The notes: generated from the sequence alone by a model not told the origin. Positions 1 through 6,303 are shown, numbered from the stretch's first letter. The stretch: 15,984 nt of DNA from Akkermansiaceae bacterium UBA6138 (GCA_002422425.1 DIVG01000023.1:1-15984); one strand, 5' to 3'. Made by a program: numbers and translations.

Positions 1-63
1 CACGGACACCGGCACGCTCATCGAGTTGGATCTCGCCACGGCACCGGCGAGGACACCGGTATG

Positions 64-181
64 CTCATCGAGGTGGCGGTCGTCTTGCGATCAGTTCGCC
101 TCAGCGTCGCCCGCAGGCCGTCCCGCTGTGATCACCTTCCCGCACTGGCAGTCGTCCCGCTCAGGCGATCCTGTGAGCGTG
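64..181 (+). repeat. Long block repeat, copy 1
   Basis: This copy aligns without gaps to 421-538, about 80 percent identical by eye. It starts with a 48-mer head (CTCATCGAGGTGGC) and contains CCCGCAGGCCGTCCCGCT and TGATCACCTTCCCGCAC. Near its end, GCTCA (159-163) can pair with TGAGC (174-178) and the inner GG with CC, giving a small bulged hairpin. Confidence 0.75.
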
Positions 182-192
182 CTTTTTCGGTT

Positions 193-247
193 CGTCCGTC
201 CGTCCGCCAATTTGGCTAGGGGTTCACGGACGACGGACGCGGACGAC
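193..247 (+). repeat. Dispersed 55-bp repeat, copy A
   Basis: This segment begins CGTCCGTCCGTCCGCC and ends CGGACGCGGACGAC. The same sequence, with a one-base length difference and a few substitutions, occurs inverted at 2345-2399 inside the primase gene. Here it separates the first long block from the second set of 48-bp units. Confidence 0.75.
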
Positions 248-256
248 ACCGGCCTG

Positions 257-420
257 CTCATCGAGGTGGCGGTCGTCCCGGCACCCGGCGAGGACACCGA
301 CCCGCTCATCGAGGGGGCGGTCGTCCCGGCATCCGGCGAGGACACCGACCTGCTCATCGAGGCGGCGGTCGTCCCGGCCCCGCGATGGAAGCGGACGGAT
401 TCAGCGAGGACACCGACCCG
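257..420 (+). repeat. 48-bp tandem repeat
   Basis: Units begin at 257, 305 and 353, each opening CTCATCGAGG and closing GAGGACACCGACC. The first two are exactly 48 bp. The third carries about 20 extra bases before its closing motif and so is 68 bp. A diverged 47-bp copy sits at 17-63. Units follow directly on each other with no unique spacers, which rules out a CRISPR array. Confidence 0.85.
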
Positions 421-540
421 CTCATCGAGGTGGCAGTCGGCACGCGATCAGATGGCCCCAGGATCGCCCGCAGGCCGTCCCGCTATGATCACCTTCCCGC
501 ACGTGCAGTCGTCCCCCTCAGGCGATTCTGTGAGCCTGTT
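421..540 (+). repeat. Long block repeat, copy 2
   Basis: Second copy of the block at 64-181, directly following the 48-mers. Inside it CAGGC (519-523) can pair with GCCTG (534-538). This copy ends exactly where the minus-strand ATPase gene ends, so the hairpin lies just downstream of that stop codon. It has no T-run, so a terminator role is uncertain. Confidence 0.75.
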
Positions 541-1652
541 CATGGAGTGAACTTGAGCACCCCGGCTCCCTCATCGAGATACTGGGAGAATTCCCCGCCT
601 TCCAGCTTAAGAGCCTCATAGCAGGCCGTCCGACCCAGGCCGGTTTGAACTTTCAGCAGCGCAACCGCCTCGATCTTTTTCAAGGTCTTTTCCCCCTCGT
701 CAAAAATGGCGGCGAGGTCTTCCAGCCTCACCTTGCGGCGAGTGTCGCCACTTCCGGCGGGGTTCCAATACTCATCCCAGTCGAAAGAATCGCAGGCCGT
801 GAACAACCCGTTGCGACGATGCCATGCCGTAGCGGCCCCGAGTTGCCCGTTGTTATTTTTGCCACAGGTCAGGACGACACGGTCGTCCTCCGTGTCACTT
901 GTCGCCGGTTCAAGGATGAAAACGCAGCGCGGGGCGGATGCCAAGAAGTTTGAACCGCTCAGCTCGGAAAGGAGATCGCGGCCCCGCTTGCGCTTTTCAC
1001 CGGCGACTTGTTTCCGCAGGTGAGTCACGATCACCACGGCGGGGCGTTTCGCGGGATCAGTCGGCAGCGCGGCGATGATGTTGTCGATTGCAGCCTTGTA
1101 GTCCTTCTGCTTGTCGTCCGCGACAACCCGGTTCCAGGGATCAATGACGAGGACACCCGCGTCGAAAGTCTCAATTGCCGTTCTCAGGAAATGCTGAAAC
1201 TCGACCGAATCAAACGCCAGCCCGTAGTTCGGCGGCGGCGTGATGCGTAACCACTCGTCGAGATCAGTCTCCCCCGTGTCGATGTCCGTGAATTCAGACT
1301 TGAGGCGTGCGATCCCGTTCTCGGCTTGAAGGATAAGAGTTCGAAAGTTTGAGTGAACGGGTTGCCCCATCCAATCCGCCCCCGTCGCCCCGGCGACAGC
1401 CAGAGCGACAGCGAGGCGACTTTTTCCGCACCCAGGCACCCCGGCAAGAACCGTGATGTCGCCCCGCGTGTAATGAAAATCGCCGACAAGGATATGGTCC
1501 CGAGGGATTTCAAAATCCCGGCACTCGCTCGGAGTCATCAACTCGAAAAAGCGGCGGGGTTGCTTGGCGGGATCGTCCACGACAAAGGGAACGATGTTCG
1601 CGTCGATCAGATCGGACAGGGTAGAATCGGAGGGTAGAGAGGGTTCAGTCAT
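540..1652 (-). CDS. RepA-like replicative AAA ATPase with C-terminal HTH
   Basis: Predicted 370-aa RecA-fold ATPase of the AAA_25/RepA helicase type, probably the element's replicative helicase or helicase loader. The Walker A motif GVPGCGKS is at residues 71-78. A Walker B-like strand VLVIDPW is at 167-173, and VVIVTHLRK near 207-214 fits the following conserved strand. Residues about 320-350 look like a helix-turn-helix (KKIEAVALLKVQTGLGRTAC). The start at 1652 is chosen because its ATG overlaps the TGA of the primase gene (ATGA); an in-frame upstream ATG at 1709 would cut 60 bases into the primase. It is the last gene of the leftward operon, and repeats begin at its stop codon. ATPase family assignment is secure; the precise role is inferred from the neighbouring primase. 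Confidence 0.85.
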   Translation of the reverse strand: MTEPSLPSDSTLSDLIDANIVPFVVDDPAKQPRRFFELMTPSECRDFEIPRDHILVGDFHYTRGDITVLAGVPGCGKSRLAVALAVAGATGADWMGQPVHSNFRTLILQAENGIARLKSEFTDIDTGETDLDEWLRITPPPNYGLAFDSVEFQHFLRTAIETFDAGVLVIDPWNRVVADDKQKDYKAAIDNIIAALPTDPAKRPAVVIVTHLRKQVAGEKRKRGRDLLSELSGSNFLASAPRCVFILEPATSDTEDDRVVLTCGKNNNGQLGAATAWHRRNGLFTACDSFDWDEYWNPAGSGDTRRKVRLEDLAAIFDEGEKTLKKIEAVALLKVQTGLGRTACYEALKLEGGEFSQYLDEGAGVLKFTP

Positions 1653-2716
1653 GATTTGGATGGTTTGAGTGTTTGGCAGAGTTCGCGGATGTCGCCAGCC
1701 TCGGCGCATCGAGACGGCAGCGCGGCCCAGGAGAAAACGCGGACGGATTCGGCGAGAGGCAGGAGCAGTTCGCCTACCTTGCGAACGGCACGTTGTCCCG
1801 GTTCGTCACGATCACCGCAGAGGATCACCCGGCGAAAGCGAAAGAGATCACCCCAGCTTTCAGGAAAGGCCGTCCCCGGTGAGGCGATCACCGCCACCTT
1901 TGAGGCGGGGTTGCTGGCGTCCTCGATTCCCGCGTCGATCAGGGCGATTGCATCGGATTGACCTTCGCAGATGTAGACGGTTCGGACTCTCTTGTCAGTG
2001 AGTCGCCAGCCCCGCCAAGGGAGAAAGGGTTTTCCGACCTTCCAGAAGAAACGCGACTTTTCACCGGGGCGGCCCCGCACTTGGCACCCGTGCCAGTTCT
2101 CGCCGTCGTGAGCAAGGTAGACGAGGCGTCCGTCGATCAATCCCAGGTCGAGAGTTCCGGCGAGCCTCGCGAGGGTATCCGGCGACACTCCCAGCAGATC
2201 GGAAAACTCCCGCCGTGCGGATTCATCGGACAGCAGAGCCTTTACCGCCCCGCTGCATAGCTCGGCATCCGCCCCGGCGAGGGGTTCCGGTTTTGGTGGC
2301 GTCATGTTCGCGGGCGGAACACTTCGCCCCAGCCCAGGAATGCGGTCGTCCGCGTCCGCCGTCCGTGAACCCCCAGCCAAGGGGCGGACGGACGGACGGG
2401 AAGGAGCGGCGGATTCCGAGAAAGGAGCGTTCAGGATCTCCCCCAGCTCTCCGATTGCACCCGCCGTGTCGATCCCGTGCCGCTTGGCGTGAAGGTCGAT
2501 CACCGTCCCCCCTTCGCTGCATACATGGCAGTACCACGTCCACAGTCCCGGCTTTTTCTGGACGCAGGCCATACTTGCATGGGTGTCGGCATGGAGCGGA
2601 CAGAGGGCCGTGATTTCATTTCCGTTCTTGATCGGGCGGGGTTTGCACTCCGTCTTTTCGAGGTAGGCAGGCAGCGCGGCCTTGATCGCGTTCAGGTCGT
2701 AGGAGGGGCGTGTCAT
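1649..2716 (-). CDS. CHC2 zinc-finger / Toprim primase
   Basis: A 355-aa DnaG-like primase that would make RNA primers for the element's own replication. The N-terminal zinc finger is visible as C39-x2-H42 and C63-x2-C66, followed by EGGTVID as in CHC2 fingers. The Toprim domain shows the glutamate motif CEGQSDA at 250-256 and the metal-binding GDRDEPG at 301-307. A proline/glycine-rich linker (about 100-150) lies between. Residues about 107-124 of this linker are encoded by a dispersed repeat that recurs at 193-247. The start overlaps the end of a 34-aa ORF (ATGA), and the stop overlaps the start of the RepA-like ATPase, so the three should be translationally coupled. It is much shorter than chromosomal DnaG (about 600 aa) and lacks a DnaB-binding C-terminus, as is usual for plasmid, phage and island primases. 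Confidence 0.88.
   Translation of the reverse strand: MTRPSYDLNAIKAALPAYLEKTECKPRPIKNGNEITALCPLHADTHASMACVQKKPGLWTWYCHVCSEGGTVIDLHAKRHGIDTAGAIGELGEILNAPFSESAAPSRPSVRPLAGGSRTADADDRIPGLGRSVPPANMTPPKPEPLAGADAELCSGAVKALLSDESARREFSDLLGVSPDTLARLAGTLDLGLIDGRLVYLAHDGENWHGCQVRGRPGEKSRFFWKVGKPFLPWRGWRLTDKRVRTVYICEGQSDAIALIDAGIEDASNPASKVAVIASPGTAFPESWGDLFRFRRVILCGDRDEPGQRAVRKVGELLLPLAESVRVFSWAALPSRCAEAGDIRELCQTLKPSKS
2345..2399 (-). repeat. Dispersed 55-bp repeat, copy B, inside primase gene
   Basis: Read on the minus strand this matches 193-247, starting CGTCCGTCCGTCCGCC and ending CGGACGCGGACGAC, with one base fewer. It is in frame in the primase and encodes the linker peptide around GSRTADADD (residues 116-124). 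The in-frame location in a flexible linker suggests a tolerated insertion. Confidence 0.75.
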
Positions 2717-2817
2717 GAGTCGAATAGATCAGACCAGAACTTGTCAGGGTAGCGGTCGAGTTTTCCCCGGCGCGATCTCATCACCTCAGACTTTGAACCG
2801 TGATGATGGCGGGTCAT
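2713..2817 (-). CDS. Small 34-aa ORF upstream of primase
   Basis: Hypothetical basic peptide of 34 residues, not recognised. It fills most of the gap between the HTH gene and the primase. It begins MTRHHHGSK and ends KFWSDLFDS. Its TGA overlaps the primase ATG as ATGA, the same junction used by most genes of this element, which is the best evidence that it is translated. A second in-frame ATG at 2781 is preceded by GAGGTG. The preceding HTH stop codon lies 13 bases before the first ATG, so reinitiation is plausible. The Trp- and Asp-rich end could be a binding peptide. It may instead simply be a leader for the primase. Confidence 0.45.
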   Translation of the reverse strand: MTRHHHGSKSEVMRSRRGKLDRYPDKFWSDLFDS

Positions 2818-2829
2818 GGGTGGCGGCAA

Positions 2830-3051
2830 TCATGATTCTGAAATGGCGTTGACGCGGCGGCGCAGAATAATGTCGTCACAGGCTTCCAGCGGATAGCGGC
2901 AGCACCGGCGAGAGATTTTAACGAAGGGCAGGGTTCCGTCGGCACCCCATTTCCTTACGGTCTTACTCGCAATTCCATATCGGGCGGCGAGGGTGTCCGC
3001 GTCAACAAGGAGCGGGGCGGATTCGGTCTTAGGTAGCTTTGATTTACTCAT
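2830..3051 (-). CDS. Excisionase/AlpA-like HTH protein
   Basis: A 73-aa DNA-binding protein of the MerR-like excisionase (HTH_17) type. The core runs from LLVDADTLAARYGIASKTVRKW through LPFVKISRRCCRYPLEA, that is, a helix-turn-helix plus wing, with the aromatic-basic pattern normal for this fold. Such proteins act as recombination directionality factors for a tyrosine integrase, as regulators of the element's operon, or both. The start has AAGG eight bases upstream. It is the first gene after a 215-bp leader and so probably heads the primase operon. The two Cys at 50-51 are unusual but have no obvious role. Xis versus AlpA regulator cannot be told apart from sequence. Confidence 0.8.
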   Translation of the reverse strand: MSKSKLPKTESAPLLVDADTLAARYGIASKTVRKWGADGTLPFVKISRRCCRYPLEACDDIILRRRVNAISES

Positions 3052-3266
3052 GACCTATACCTTACTCTTTGGGCCCTTCCTAAATCACCGGACCACCCCC
3101 CGAGTGACGGCGGAAAGGCATCGCGAACAGTAGGAAAGTTACCGGAACGGACAAGCGTTAGAACCGGAAAGATTTGAGGAATCACCCCGGCGAGCTGGAA
3201 AGGAGCGATTCACTAACCGGAAAAGAACCCGCCGCAGACCAGTCAAGGAAGAAAATCGAGGCGAGC
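3052..3266 (-). promoter_or_regulatory. Leader of the replication operon with ACCGGA(A) boxes
   Basis: This gene-free stretch lies between the 232-aa gene and the HTH gene and must hold the promoter of the HTH-primase-ATPase operon unless transcription runs through from the integrase. It contains ACCGGA at 3087-3092 and ACCGGAA at 3141-3147, 3163-3169 and 3216-3222, all in the same orientation. Such boxes could be binding sites for the HTH protein or arm-type integrase/Xis sites. No clear -35/-10 pair can be assigned by eye. Confidence 0.45.
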
Positions 3267-3965
3267 TTATTTTTTTTCCGCACACTCTTTCATGACCTTC
3301 CGAAGCTCTGGCCAAGCTTTCGCGATTTGAAGAAATTCGAATTCGTAGATTCCCTTCTCTTCGTGAAACTTTTTACGCGCCTTAAATCCAACAGCAGCTT
3401 GTTCCGGCGTGAGGTCTTCCGAGTCGCAAAGCTTTCTGAGGTATCCATCGAGGCGTTTACGTCCAGCATCTTCTTTCAATCCGGCGAGCGAATACAACTC
3501 AACCCGCGAGATCGGAAAGGGATATAGGGCATCACCCTTCCGGCGGCCTACTCGGAAAGGTTCTCCGTTCCCCCTTTCTTCATAAATCTTCTCTATTCGT
3601 CCCCCAATGTTTTGCCACATCCTTCGATTTGCTTCGTTGTCGTCCAGGTAGCCCTGTGTCCGCTCATCATTCATTCGCTCCTCTTCGATTAGGGCGGCGG
3701 ATTCCCGAATCAACATTAGGGCCGTCTGGCAGGCCGCTTTCGCGTTTCGCTCCGTTGATAGGAGCGTCGCTGCAATAGAGGCGACTTCTACCGGTGACAC
3801 AGATGGAAGAAGGGGCCGCTTGTTTCCCGAGACACTCCAGTAACGATTCACATTTTCGAGATTGAAGGAATCTTCATTACGGAGCTTTTTGATTCGGTCG
3901 CTTTCGATTTGCTTTCTTCCCTGTGAAATGAGCTTCGCCGCCTTCATTCTATCGTCCTCACTCAT
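3267..3965 (-). CDS. Unrecognised 232-aa protein coupled to integrase
   Basis: No family is recognised. The protein is charged and mostly helical in appearance. It has a basic N-terminus (about residues 8-28), an alanine-rich helix near 60-95 (SIAATLLSTERNAKAAC), a central stretch rich in Glu and Arg, and a very basic C-terminal end (KVMKECAEKK). No transmembrane segment or signal peptide is seen. Its ATG overlaps the integrase TGA (ATGA), so it is probably co-translated with the integrase and could be an accessory or regulator of recombination; that is inference from position. Its DNA is clearly more AT-rich than the neighbouring genes, hinting at a separate origin within the element. Confidence 0.75.
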   Translation of the reverse strand: MSEDDRMKAAKLISQGRKQIESDRIKKLRNEDSFNLENVNRYWSVSGNKRPLLPSVSPVEVASIAATLLSTERNAKAACQTALMLIRESAALIEEERMNDERTQGYLDDNEANRRMWQNIGGRIEKIYEERGNGEPFRVGRRKGDALYPFPISRVELYSLAGLKEDAGRKRLDGYLRKLCDSEDLTPEQAAVGFKARKKFHEEKGIYEFEFLQIAKAWPELRKVMKECAEKK

Positions 3966-5206
3966 GCCGCCACCTCCGTTTTCACGATCTTTTTCCCCTT
4001 AACCTTTTTCTTCATCGGCAGCACCGCAAACCACTCCGTAGCGGCCTCCGGTGTCACCCGCTCCCGGTAGTGCTTGAACGTCATCGAGGGCGACGCATGG
4101 CCCAGCCACAGGGCGACACGGGCGGCGTCTTCTTCCTTCGCCAGCGCATAGCTGGCGAAACTGTGACGGAGGGCGTTGTGCTTCCAGATCACCGCAGGCC
4201 GTCCTTTTTTCTCGTCGGGTTCGGCGAGAATCAGGTGGAAGTTCCAGAGGCGGCGATACAGATTCAGAGGGGCGACTTTCCCGGCCGATTTTGCATAGGG
4301 TTGGAGCCACTGAAAGAGCGTTTCCGAAATCGGGACGTAACGATGAGCGGCCGTTTTTGAGACACCGGCGTCGATGTCGATTCGCTTTCTCAGGAGATCA
4401 ACCGCCTTCCAATCGAGGCGGCGGATTTCCTCAGGCCGCAATCCCGCGAAGGCACCCAGGGCAATTACCGGCACCAGCTCGGCAGGCGCGGTGTCGAGAG
4501 TCACCCGCAATTCCCCCGCCGTGAAGATCGGAACCCGCTTTGCCGTCTCCGTCGCAATCTCCGTTGCGCGGGCGGGGTTCTGCTCCCGGTCACAGTAGCC
4601 CCGCTTTCCGCCCCATTCGAAAAACACTGTCAGCACCCGACGAAACCCGTTGCGCGTCACTGGCGACACTCCCAGCCCCTCAAGCCACTGGTCAAGAGTC
4701 ATCGGGGTAATCTCAGAGAGTAACAGCCCCCCGTGATCATCCGCGAACTGGCGCAGCTTGTAGCGGAGGTCACCGATATAACGGGCCGATTTTCCAGCGG
4801 CCTTTTTCATGTCGATGAATTCGTCGATGGCCTCGTCGATGAGGGAACTTTTCTCGGCAGCCTGACGGCGGCGGATGTAATCGGCGACCACGTCCCGCAA
4901 GCTGGCGTTGTAGGGTTTCAGGGCTTTCACAGCCCAGGCCGCATCCTTCGCGACACTGTCATGGAGCGCAGCGGCCTCCCGCCCCCGGTTCGCTATCTCG
5001 ACTTCCTTGTCGATGACAAACTTCTCAGCGGCCTTTTTCGTGCGGAACCGGCGGGAGTTGCGAGGGCGACCAGGATCGAGTGAAGGCCAATAGACCACGT
5101 AAGAGAAACCAACGTGATGCACCGAGGCGAACGGTTTGAGCGTGACTTTGAGACTTTCCCGGCGGTTTCGAACGGCATTCGCGGGCGTTGACTTTGGTTC
5201 GCTCAT
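3962..5206 (-). CDS. int: Tyrosine recombinase / integrase
   Basis: Site-specific tyrosine recombinase of 414 aa that should integrate and excise the element at the adjacent tRNA-like site. An N-terminal arm/core-binding region (about 120-210, including a SAM-like core-binding segment) precedes the catalytic domain. Catalytic residues are readable: Arg257 in GLRPEEIRRL, Lys284 in SKTAAHRYVPI, Arg347 in HNALRHSFASY, His370 in LGH and Tyr380 in KHYRERV. The first residue of the usual HxxR box is Asn (N-A-L-R), a variant I associate with PVC-group integrases. The C-terminus is strongly basic. I prefer the start at 5206, preceded by ATAGGG, over the ATG at 5224, which has no ribosome-binding signal. 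The gene points away from the attachment site, the standard layout, and overlaps the next gene by ATGA. Confidence 0.93.
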   Translation of the reverse strand: MSEPKSTPANAVRNRRESLKVTLKPFASVHHVGFSYVVYWPSLDPGRPRNSRRFRTKKAAEKFVIDKEVEIANRGREAAALHDSVAKDAAWAVKALKPYNASLRDVVADYIRRRQAAEKSSLIDEAIDEFIDMKKAAGKSARYIGDLRYKLRQFADDHGGLLLSEITPMTLDQWLEGLGVSPVTRNGFRRVLTVFFEWGGKRGYCDREQNPARATEIATETAKRVPIFTAGELRVTLDTAPAELVPVIALGAFAGLRPEEIRRLDWKAVDLLRKRIDIDAGVSKTAAHRYVPISETLFQWLQPYAKSAGKVAPLNLYRRLWNFHLILAEPDEKKGRPAVIWKHNALRHSFASYALAKEEDAARVALWLGHASPSMTFKHYRERVTPEAATEWFAVLPMKKKVKGKKIVKTEVAA

Positions 5207-5291
5207 GGCCCTATAGTGATCCATGGAGAGTCTTAAATCAATGATAAAACTGTGTCGCCCCGCTGGAACCCTTGATTTTACTAGCCTGTAA

Positions 5292-5340
5292 ACAGCTTTT
5301 GGTTCTGTTTGTCAAGGTTCGAATCCTTGCGGGGTTGCCA
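5292..5340 (+). other. tRNA 3' remnant, candidate attR
   Basis: Bases 5313-5329 form a perfect T arm: CAAGG, loop TTCGAAT, CCTTG. They are followed by a seven-base acceptor strand CGGGGTT, discriminator G and CCA at 5338-5340. Before it, 5292-5308 can form an anticodon-like arm (ACAGC, loop TTTTGGT, TCTGT; four of five pairs) that would place TTG as anticodon (Gln). No D arm or proper matching 5' acceptor strand is present upstream, so this is a 3' fragment, not a working tRNA. The integrase gene starts 86 bases to its left. A tRNA 3' duplicate beside an integrase is the classic element boundary. The tRNA identity is uncertain. Confidence 0.7.
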
Positions 5341-5372
5341 CTTACCGGGTTTATTTCAACCGACTCCTTCTG

Positions 5373-5398
5373 CGGGTTACGAATCTTCCGGCAACCCG
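5373..5398. other. Hairpin CGGGTT/AACCCG just outside the element
   Basis: CGGGTT (5373-5378) can pair with AACCCG (5393-5398) across a 14-base loop. It lies between the tRNA remnant and the UbiA-like gene. It may be the old terminator of the tRNA gene, but no T-run follows, so this is weak. Confidence 0.25.
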
Positions 5399-5418
5399 TT
5401 ACCCGGGCCCCGTTTTCT

Positions 5419-6303
5419 ATGAAGTTTCTCAACTCTCTCCGAACGGTTTTCGTCCTGGGGCGTGTCTCAAACCTGCCGACCATTTGGACAAATGTGCTCG
5501 TTGGCTGGTTCCTTGCCGGCGGCGACTGGGGAGCGGAACTCGGCTGGATTATCGCCGGGATGAGTCTGATCTATGTCGCCGGGATGACGTTGAATGACGC
5601 CTTCGACGCTGCCTGGGATCGCCAGCACGCACCGGCCCGGCCGGTCCCTTCGGGCCGTATTTCGCCTGCAGCGGTCTGGGCACTCGGTGCCCTCGAGATG
5701 TTCGCGGGGGCGGGGGTTCTCCTCGGCCTGACCTCCGTGCACCTCCTCTTTACCGCTCTTCTTCTGATGGCGGTTCTTCTTTACAACTGGCTTCACAAAA
5801 GCCACGCCGGCTCGGTTCTGCTGATGGGGGCATGTCGTGCCCTCGTTTATGTCGGGTCAGCCAGTGCGGTGGTGGTTCATACCGACTCCATTGTGGTGCC
5901 GCAGCTCGTTTATCTCATCGCTCTCGGGGTAGTCATCTACATCGCCGGACTCACTCTGGCGGCTCGCAAAGAGCATCTCAAATCGCCGGGCGGACTCGGG
6001 TTGCTGCCCCGGCTTATGCTGGAGTTTCCTGTGCTCTTTCCGCTCTTCAGTTTCCAGTATGTCGCCCCGGGGCCTGCGAGTTACGCCCTCGTCGGGGCCG
6101 GGGTGGCCGGGGTCTGGTCGTGGATGCTTCTTACAAGAGGGGCGCTCAGGGAGAAGCTTCCGCGGGGAATCGCTTATGCCATTGCCGGGATCGCCTTTTT
6201 TGATGCCGCCACGGTGGCCTTTGCCGATTGGCGCGCGGCGGTGGTCTGTCTTCTCTTTTTTGTCCTGACTCTCGGGGCGCAACGAATCATTCCCGCCACC
6301 TGA
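5419..6303 (+). CDS. UbiA-like prenyltransferase family membrane protein
   Basis: A 294-aa integral membrane protein of the UbiA superfamily, which transfers prenyl chains to aromatic or other acceptors. About eight hydrophobic segments are visible. The first aspartate-rich motif is intact at 59-67 (NDAFDAAWD), followed by RPVPSGRIS (74-82), as in UbiA proteins. The second DxxxD motif is not recognisable; the matching loop reads YNWLHKSHAGSVLLMGACR (122-140), so the diphosphate or acceptor chemistry may differ. Some EboC-like UbiA relatives look similar, but I cannot confirm this. The ATG at 5419 starts the family's normal N-terminus (LRTVFVLGRVSNLPTIW); longer frames would read through the tRNA remnant. 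No good ribosome-binding site precedes it. It is 69 bases upstream of the LOG gene and may share its transcript. Confidence 0.8.
   Translation: MKFLNSLRTVFVLGRVSNLPTIWTNVLVGWFLAGGDWGAELGWIIAGMSLIYVAGMTLNDAFDAAWDRQHAPARPVPSGRISPAAVWALGALEMFAGAGVLLGLTSVHLLFTALLLMAVLLYNWLHKSHAGSVLLMGACRALVYVGSASAVVVHTDSIVVPQLVYLIALGVVIYIAGLTLAARKEHLKSPGGLGLLPRLMLEFPVLFPLFSFQYVAPGPASYALVGAGVAGVWSWMLLTRGALREKLPRGIAYAIAGIAFFDAATVAFADWRAAVVCLLFFVLTLGAQRIIPAT

Larger units (their letters stand above)
1..540. repeat. Composite repeat field, no convincing gene
   Basis: This 540-bp stretch is built from two rounds of one pattern: 48-bp units starting CTCATCGAGG, followed by a block of about 118 bp. Units start at 17, 64, 257, 305, 353 and 421. 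The last block ends at the stop codon of the RepA-like gene. Reading frames stay open on both strands because 48 is a multiple of three and the DNA is GC-rich, so the open frames here (for example 26-550 plus, 91-357 minus) are poor evidence for a protein. Position just after primase and ATPase genes would suit an origin or partition site, but that is inference. Confidence 0.8.
1..5340. mobile_element. Integrated mobile element, right part (left end outside window)
   Basis: This stretch carries a tyrosine integrase next to a tRNA 3' remnant, an excisionase-like HTH protein, a primase, a replicative-type ATPase and a repeat field. All genes lie on the minus strand and most overlap by ATGA. The tRNA remnant points rightward, so an intact tRNA gene should lie beyond the left edge if the element used the usual tRNA 3'-end integration. 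From the remnant rightward the genes are housekeeping-like. No structural phage, conjugation or cargo genes are seen, though they could lie further left. The right boundary is fairly firm; the extent to the left is unknown. Confidence 0.75.

Noticed and set aside
91..357. 88-aa minus-strand frame with SVSSPGAGTTA repeats
   Set aside because: Same repeat artefact on the other strand; no start signal and no family resemblance.
1..540. CRISPR array
   Set aside because: Repeats are directly adjacent with no variable spacers and no cas genes are nearby.
64..540. Template/variable repeat pair of a diversity-generating retroelement
   Set aside because: Differences between the two long blocks are not limited to one template base, and no reverse transcriptase gene is present.
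26..550. 174-aa plus-strand frame with LIEVAVVPAPGEDTD repeats
   Set aside because: It is produced by the 48-bp repeat, which keeps all compatible frames open. It overlaps the end of the ATPase gene, has no ribosome-binding site, and its peptide changes character outside the repeats.
5255..5340. Complete tRNA using GCCCCG (5257-5262) as 5' acceptor strand
   Set aside because: Six bases can pair with the 3' strand, but no D arm can be built between them and the first acceptor pair fails, so this looks coincidental.
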